From Rahnella bruchi (GTDB lineage Bacteria > Pseudomonadota > Gammaproteobacteria > Enterobacterales > Enterobacteriaceae): DNA of 64,000 bases. The stretch's first letter is position 1; every line of letters starts with the position of its first letter. The notes beneath the pieces were generated by a model that was not told the origin of the DNA, ran no database searches, and saw only the letters and a program-made list of their open reading frames with translations. Shown piece after piece: positions 61,341-64,000 of this stretch. The stretch is from contig NZ_QZWI01000001.1 of NCBI RefSeq assembly GCF_003614975.1, positions 186,001 to 250,000 on the forward strand, given 5' to 3'. The position numbers were made by a program, and so were the translations under genes.

Positions 61341-61838
61341 TCAACTTACGATCAGATTGACATATTTTTCAGCATCGCAGTTTTCGAGATGCTGGCAAAG
61401 CCCGCTGACTAACTCTGTCAGCCCCTGTTCATCAGCTTCGTCGAAGCGTTGATAAACGGTGCTATCAATGTCTAATACGCCGATCACTTTGCCATTTATT
61501 GTTACAGGCAGAACGATTTCGGCATTACTTGCTGCGTCACAAGCGATATGGCCCGGGAAGGCATGAACATCACCCACACGTTGCACGGTATTTTCCGCTA
61601 CTGCGGTGCCGCAGACGCCTTTTCCTACCGGAATACGCACGCAGGCAATTTTACCCTGGAAAGGACCCAACACCAGCGTTGTGCCATCCATCAGATAAAA
61701 ACCTACCCAGTTCACGCCTTCAAGGCGTTCAAAAAGTAAGGCACTTGCGTTCGACAGAGTGGCAATAAAATTGTTTTCTCCGGCGATCAACGCGTTCAAA
61801 TCACGTTTTAATTCCGTGTAGAATGCTTCTTTATTCAT
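61341..61838 (-). CDS. msrC: MsrC (YebR), free methionine-(R)-sulfoxide reductase
   Basis: GAF-domain enzyme that reduces free Met-R-SO with thioredoxin. The 165-residue protein has the three conserved cysteines at 66 (IACVRIP), 76 (GVCGTA) and 100 (HIACDAAS). It precedes proQ and prc on the same strand, the E. coli order. The 258 bases up to the divergent letA show no gene. Confidence 0.95.
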   Translation of the reverse strand: MNKEAFYTELKRDLNALIAGENNFIATLSNASALLFERLEGVNWVGFYLMDGTTLVLGPFQGKIACVRIPVGKGVCGTAVAENTVQRVGDVHAFPGHIACDAASNAEIVLPVTINGKVIGVLDIDSTVYQRFDEADEQGLTELVSGLCQHLENCDAEKYVNLIVS

Positions 61839-62096
61839 GTAGTAACCAATAATAACCTAAGGGCGGAGAGCCGTTCTGTTGTGCTTAACCCCTATAAAAT
61901 AAGCATTAAATGCCCATATGAACAAGGTTAATCCTGTGTGACATCAAAAAGACTCACCTACAATAACTGTTTGCCGACCGCATAATACGTTATTTTGTCA
62001 AAAAAACCTGGCTGATCTTGGCCTGATGGCCTCGCCTGACCCCCACGGGGGGTTGCGTAATTGTAACAACAGGTATTCTTTATTATTCCAGGCACT

Positions 62097-63344
62097 ATGA
62101 AAATACACACAATTTCAGCCCAGATTCCGCAAATTCGTTACCAGCGATGCAGTGAGTGTGACACGCTATTCACACTTCCGGCGCTGCAGCGCACGCAGAC
62201 AGCACATTGTCCGCGTTGTAACGCAAAAGTTGAAAAAGGCCGGGTCTGCTCCCTGCCGCGACTGATCACGATTGCTATCAGCATATTACTGCTGATGCCC
62301 TTCGCTTATACCGAGCCGCTGATCAGCATCCGGCTTCTGGGCACGCGTATTGACGCCAGTTTACTTGAGGGTATCTGGCAGATGTCACGCCAGGGTGATC
62401 CCGTCACCGCAAGCATGGTGGCCTTCTGTACTATCGGAGCTCCGCTGACACTTGCTGTCTCCATTCTTTATCTGCATTTTGGCAGCAAATTAGGGATGAA
62501 TCTGAAACCCGTGCTGCTGATGCTCGATCGCCTTAAAGACTGGGTGATGCTCGATATTTATCTGGTCGGGATGGCAGTCGCTAGCATTAAGGTCAAAGAG
62601 TATGCCGATATCAACGTCGGTATCGCGCTGGCCGCCTATCTGATGATGACGCTGATGGTCACGCTGACCATGATTAATCTCAACATCGAGCAGTTATGGG
62701 AAGAGTTCTACCCCCAACGCCAGCCGAAAGGGTTGCCCTCTTCGCTGCGTTTGTGTCTGGCCTGTAAGTTCACCGGCATCCCGGATGAACGCGGACGCTG
62801 TCCGCGCTGTCATGTTCCGATGCGTCTGCGCTATAAACACAGTTTGCAGAAAACATGGGCCGCGCTGATTGCCGCCATTGTATTTTTAATCCCGGCCAAT
62901 TTACTGCCGATTTCCATTATCTATGCCAACGGACAACAGTTGAAGGACACCATATTTTCTGGCGTTGTGTCACTCGCGACATCGGGGAACGTGCCGATCG
63001 CCGCCATTGTCTTTATTGCCAGCGTACTGGTGCCGTTTACCAAAGTGATCGTGATGCTTACGCTGCTTATCAGCATTCATTTCAAAGCGATTCAGGGACT
63101 CAAAACGCGTATCCGTCTGCTGCGGCTGGTGACCTGGATAGGACGTTGGTCAATGCTTGATTTGTTTGTTATTTCATTAATGATGTCGCTGGTTAACCGT
63201 GACCAGCTTTTGTCTTTTACGATGGGACCGGCCGCCTTTTATTTTGGCTCTGCCGTAATTCTGACCATTCTTGCCGTTGAATGGCTTGATAGCCGCTTGA
63301 TTTGGGATGCACATGCAACAGGAAACGCCGAATACACCGACTGA
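62097..63344 (+). CDS. letA: LetA (YebS), inner-membrane partner of the LetB MCE tunnel
   Basis: Inner-membrane protein (PqiA family, 415 residues) thought to load lipids into the LetB tunnel. Each half has a zinc-ribbon-like cysteine set, CSEC/CPRC (18, 21, 38, 41) and CLAC/CPRC (about 222-240), followed by four hydrophobic segments. The gene overlaps letB by 32 bases. Confidence 0.94.
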   Translation: MKIHTISAQIPQIRYQRCSECDTLFTLPALQRTQTAHCPRCNAKVEKGRVCSLPRLITIAISILLLMPFAYTEPLISIRLLGTRIDASLLEGIWQMSRQGDPVTASMVAFCTIGAPLTLAVSILYLHFGSKLGMNLKPVLLMLDRLKDWVMLDIYLVGMAVASIKVKEYADINVGIALAAYLMMTLMVTLTMINLNIEQLWEEFYPQRQPKGLPSSLRLCLACKFTGIPDERGRCPRCHVPMRLRYKHSLQKTWAALIAAIVFLIPANLLPISIIYANGQQLKDTIFSGVVSLATSGNVPIAAIVFIASVLVPFTKVIVMLTLLISIHFKAIQGLKTRIRLLRLVTWIGRWSMLDLFVISLMMSLVNRDQLLSFTMGPAAFYFGSAVILTILAVEWLDSRLIWDAHATGNAEYTD

Positions 63345-64000
63345 AGCACGGATAAAACACAGGCGCCGGATTTCGCCCTTCTGGCTTCTGCCGTTTATTG
63401 CTTTACTGATCGCCGGATGGTTGATTTACAGCAACTATCAGGAGCGCGGTACGACCGTGACCATCGATTTCCAGTCTGCCGCAGGGATCGTAGCTGGCCG
63501 TACGCCGGTACGTTATCAGGGCGTGGAAGTCGGGACAGTGGAATCCATCAGCCTGAGCAAAGACCTGCGTACCATTCAGGTTAAAGTCAGCATCAAAAGT
63601 GACTTGTCCAACGCACTGCGCGAAGGCACTCAGTTTTGGCTGGTCACACCTAAAGCGTCTCTGGCGGGTGTATCAGGGCTTGATGCGCTGGTAGGCGGTA
63701 ACTACATCGGCATGATGCCGGGACCAGGAAAAGAGAAAGATCACTTTGTGGCGCTCGATACGCAGCCAAAATTCCGCCTCAATACCGGCGAACTGATGGT
63801 CCATCTGCACGCCAAAGATCTCGGTTCTCTGAGTACCGGTTCGCTGGTTTATTACCGTAAGATTCCGGTCGGTAAGGTTTACGACTACGACATTGAAAGC
63901 GGTAATGAAGGCGTGACGATCGATGTACTCATCGACAAACGTTTTGCCAATCTGGTCAAAGACAATACGCGTTTCTGGAATGTTTCCGGCTTTAAAGCAG
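63313..64000 (+). CDS. letB: LetB (YebT), MCE-domain lipid transport tunnel (5' part only)
   Basis: Periplasm-spanning MCE protein; hexamers of seven stacked MCE rings form a lipid tunnel between the membranes. The window holds about 229 codons of some 880. Visible are an N-terminal transmembrane anchor (about 20-41, [18 protein letters not shown]), the first MCE domain (about 43-130) and the start of the second. The ATG at 63313 (MQQETP, GGGA upstream) is preferred over one two codons earlier by similarity to E. coli (MSQETP). The reading frame is open to the window edge. Confidence 0.92.
   Translation, partial: MQQETPNTPTEARIKHRRRISPFWLLPFIALLIAGWLIYSNYQERGTTVTIDFQSAAGIVAGRTPVRYQGVEVGTVESISLSKDLRTIQVKVSIKSDLSNALREGTQFWLVTPKASLAGVSGLDALVGGNYIGMMPGPGKEKDHFVALDTQPKFRLNTGELMVHLHAKDLGSLSTGSLVYYRKIPVGKVYDYDIESGNEGVTIDVLIDKRFANLVKDNTRFWNVSGFKA

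Overview
The window is chromosomal DNA of an enterobacterium. Gene order follows the Escherichia coli ppsA / ihfA-thrS / kdgR-prc region almost gene for gene, and protein lengths and motifs match Enterobacterales families closely. Features that E. coli K-12 lacks at this place (a hemSTUV haem-uptake cluster after aroH, a complete arnBCADTEF operon beside nlpC, a lipoate ligase gene) point to the Yersiniaceae, such as Rahnella, Ewingella or Serratia relatives. The genus is an inference; no rRNA gene is present to settle it. I see no tRNA, insertion sequence, prophage or CRISPR array.

Layout. 1-8.0 kb: ldtE and the sufABCDSE iron-sulfur assembly operon (minus strand), with a divergent, unrecognised 134-residue gene under a near-consensus Fur box. 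8.0-18.5 kb: menI, ydiJ, ydiK, the sRNA gene rprA with an RcsB-type box, ppsA with a Cra box, its regulator ppsR, and aroH. 18.6-22.5 kb: Fur-boxed hemSTUV without the outer-membrane receptor. 22.5-27.3 kb: selO, a degenerate EAL gene of the YdiV type, a decayed acetyltransferase remnant, lplA and nlpC. 27.3-35 kb: arnBCADTEF for L-Ara4N modification of lipid A, with a PmrA box upstream. 35-38.6 kb: btuD, btuE and btuC, then two small exported His-rich proteins inserted between btuC and ihfA. 38.8-46.3 kb: the translation cluster thrS-infC-rpmI-rplT-pheM-pheS-pheT-ihfA, with several classical control devices visible (AUU start of infC, pheM attenuator, anticodon-like thrS operator). 46.4-53.2 kb: marC, emtA, a fructosamine-kinase family gene, yniB, hxpB, KdgR-boxed kduID and SOS-boxed ydjM. 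53.3-64 kb: tcyP, kdgR, yebQ, htpX with a sigma-32-like promoter, prc, proQ, msrC, letA and the 5' part of letB.

Functional themes. Iron (suf, hemSTUV and the new Fur-boxed gene), envelope maintenance and antimicrobial-peptide resistance (arn, ldtE, emtA, nlpC, prc, letAB, rprA/Rcs), central carbon entry (ppsA/ppsR, kduID/kdgR) and translation. Most of the window is ordinary core genome. The best candidates for new biology are the Fur-boxed orphan next to suf, the pair of His-rich exported proteins between btuC and ihfA, and the 16-bp tandem repeat upstream of ydiK. I found no clear multi-gene system of an undescribed type.
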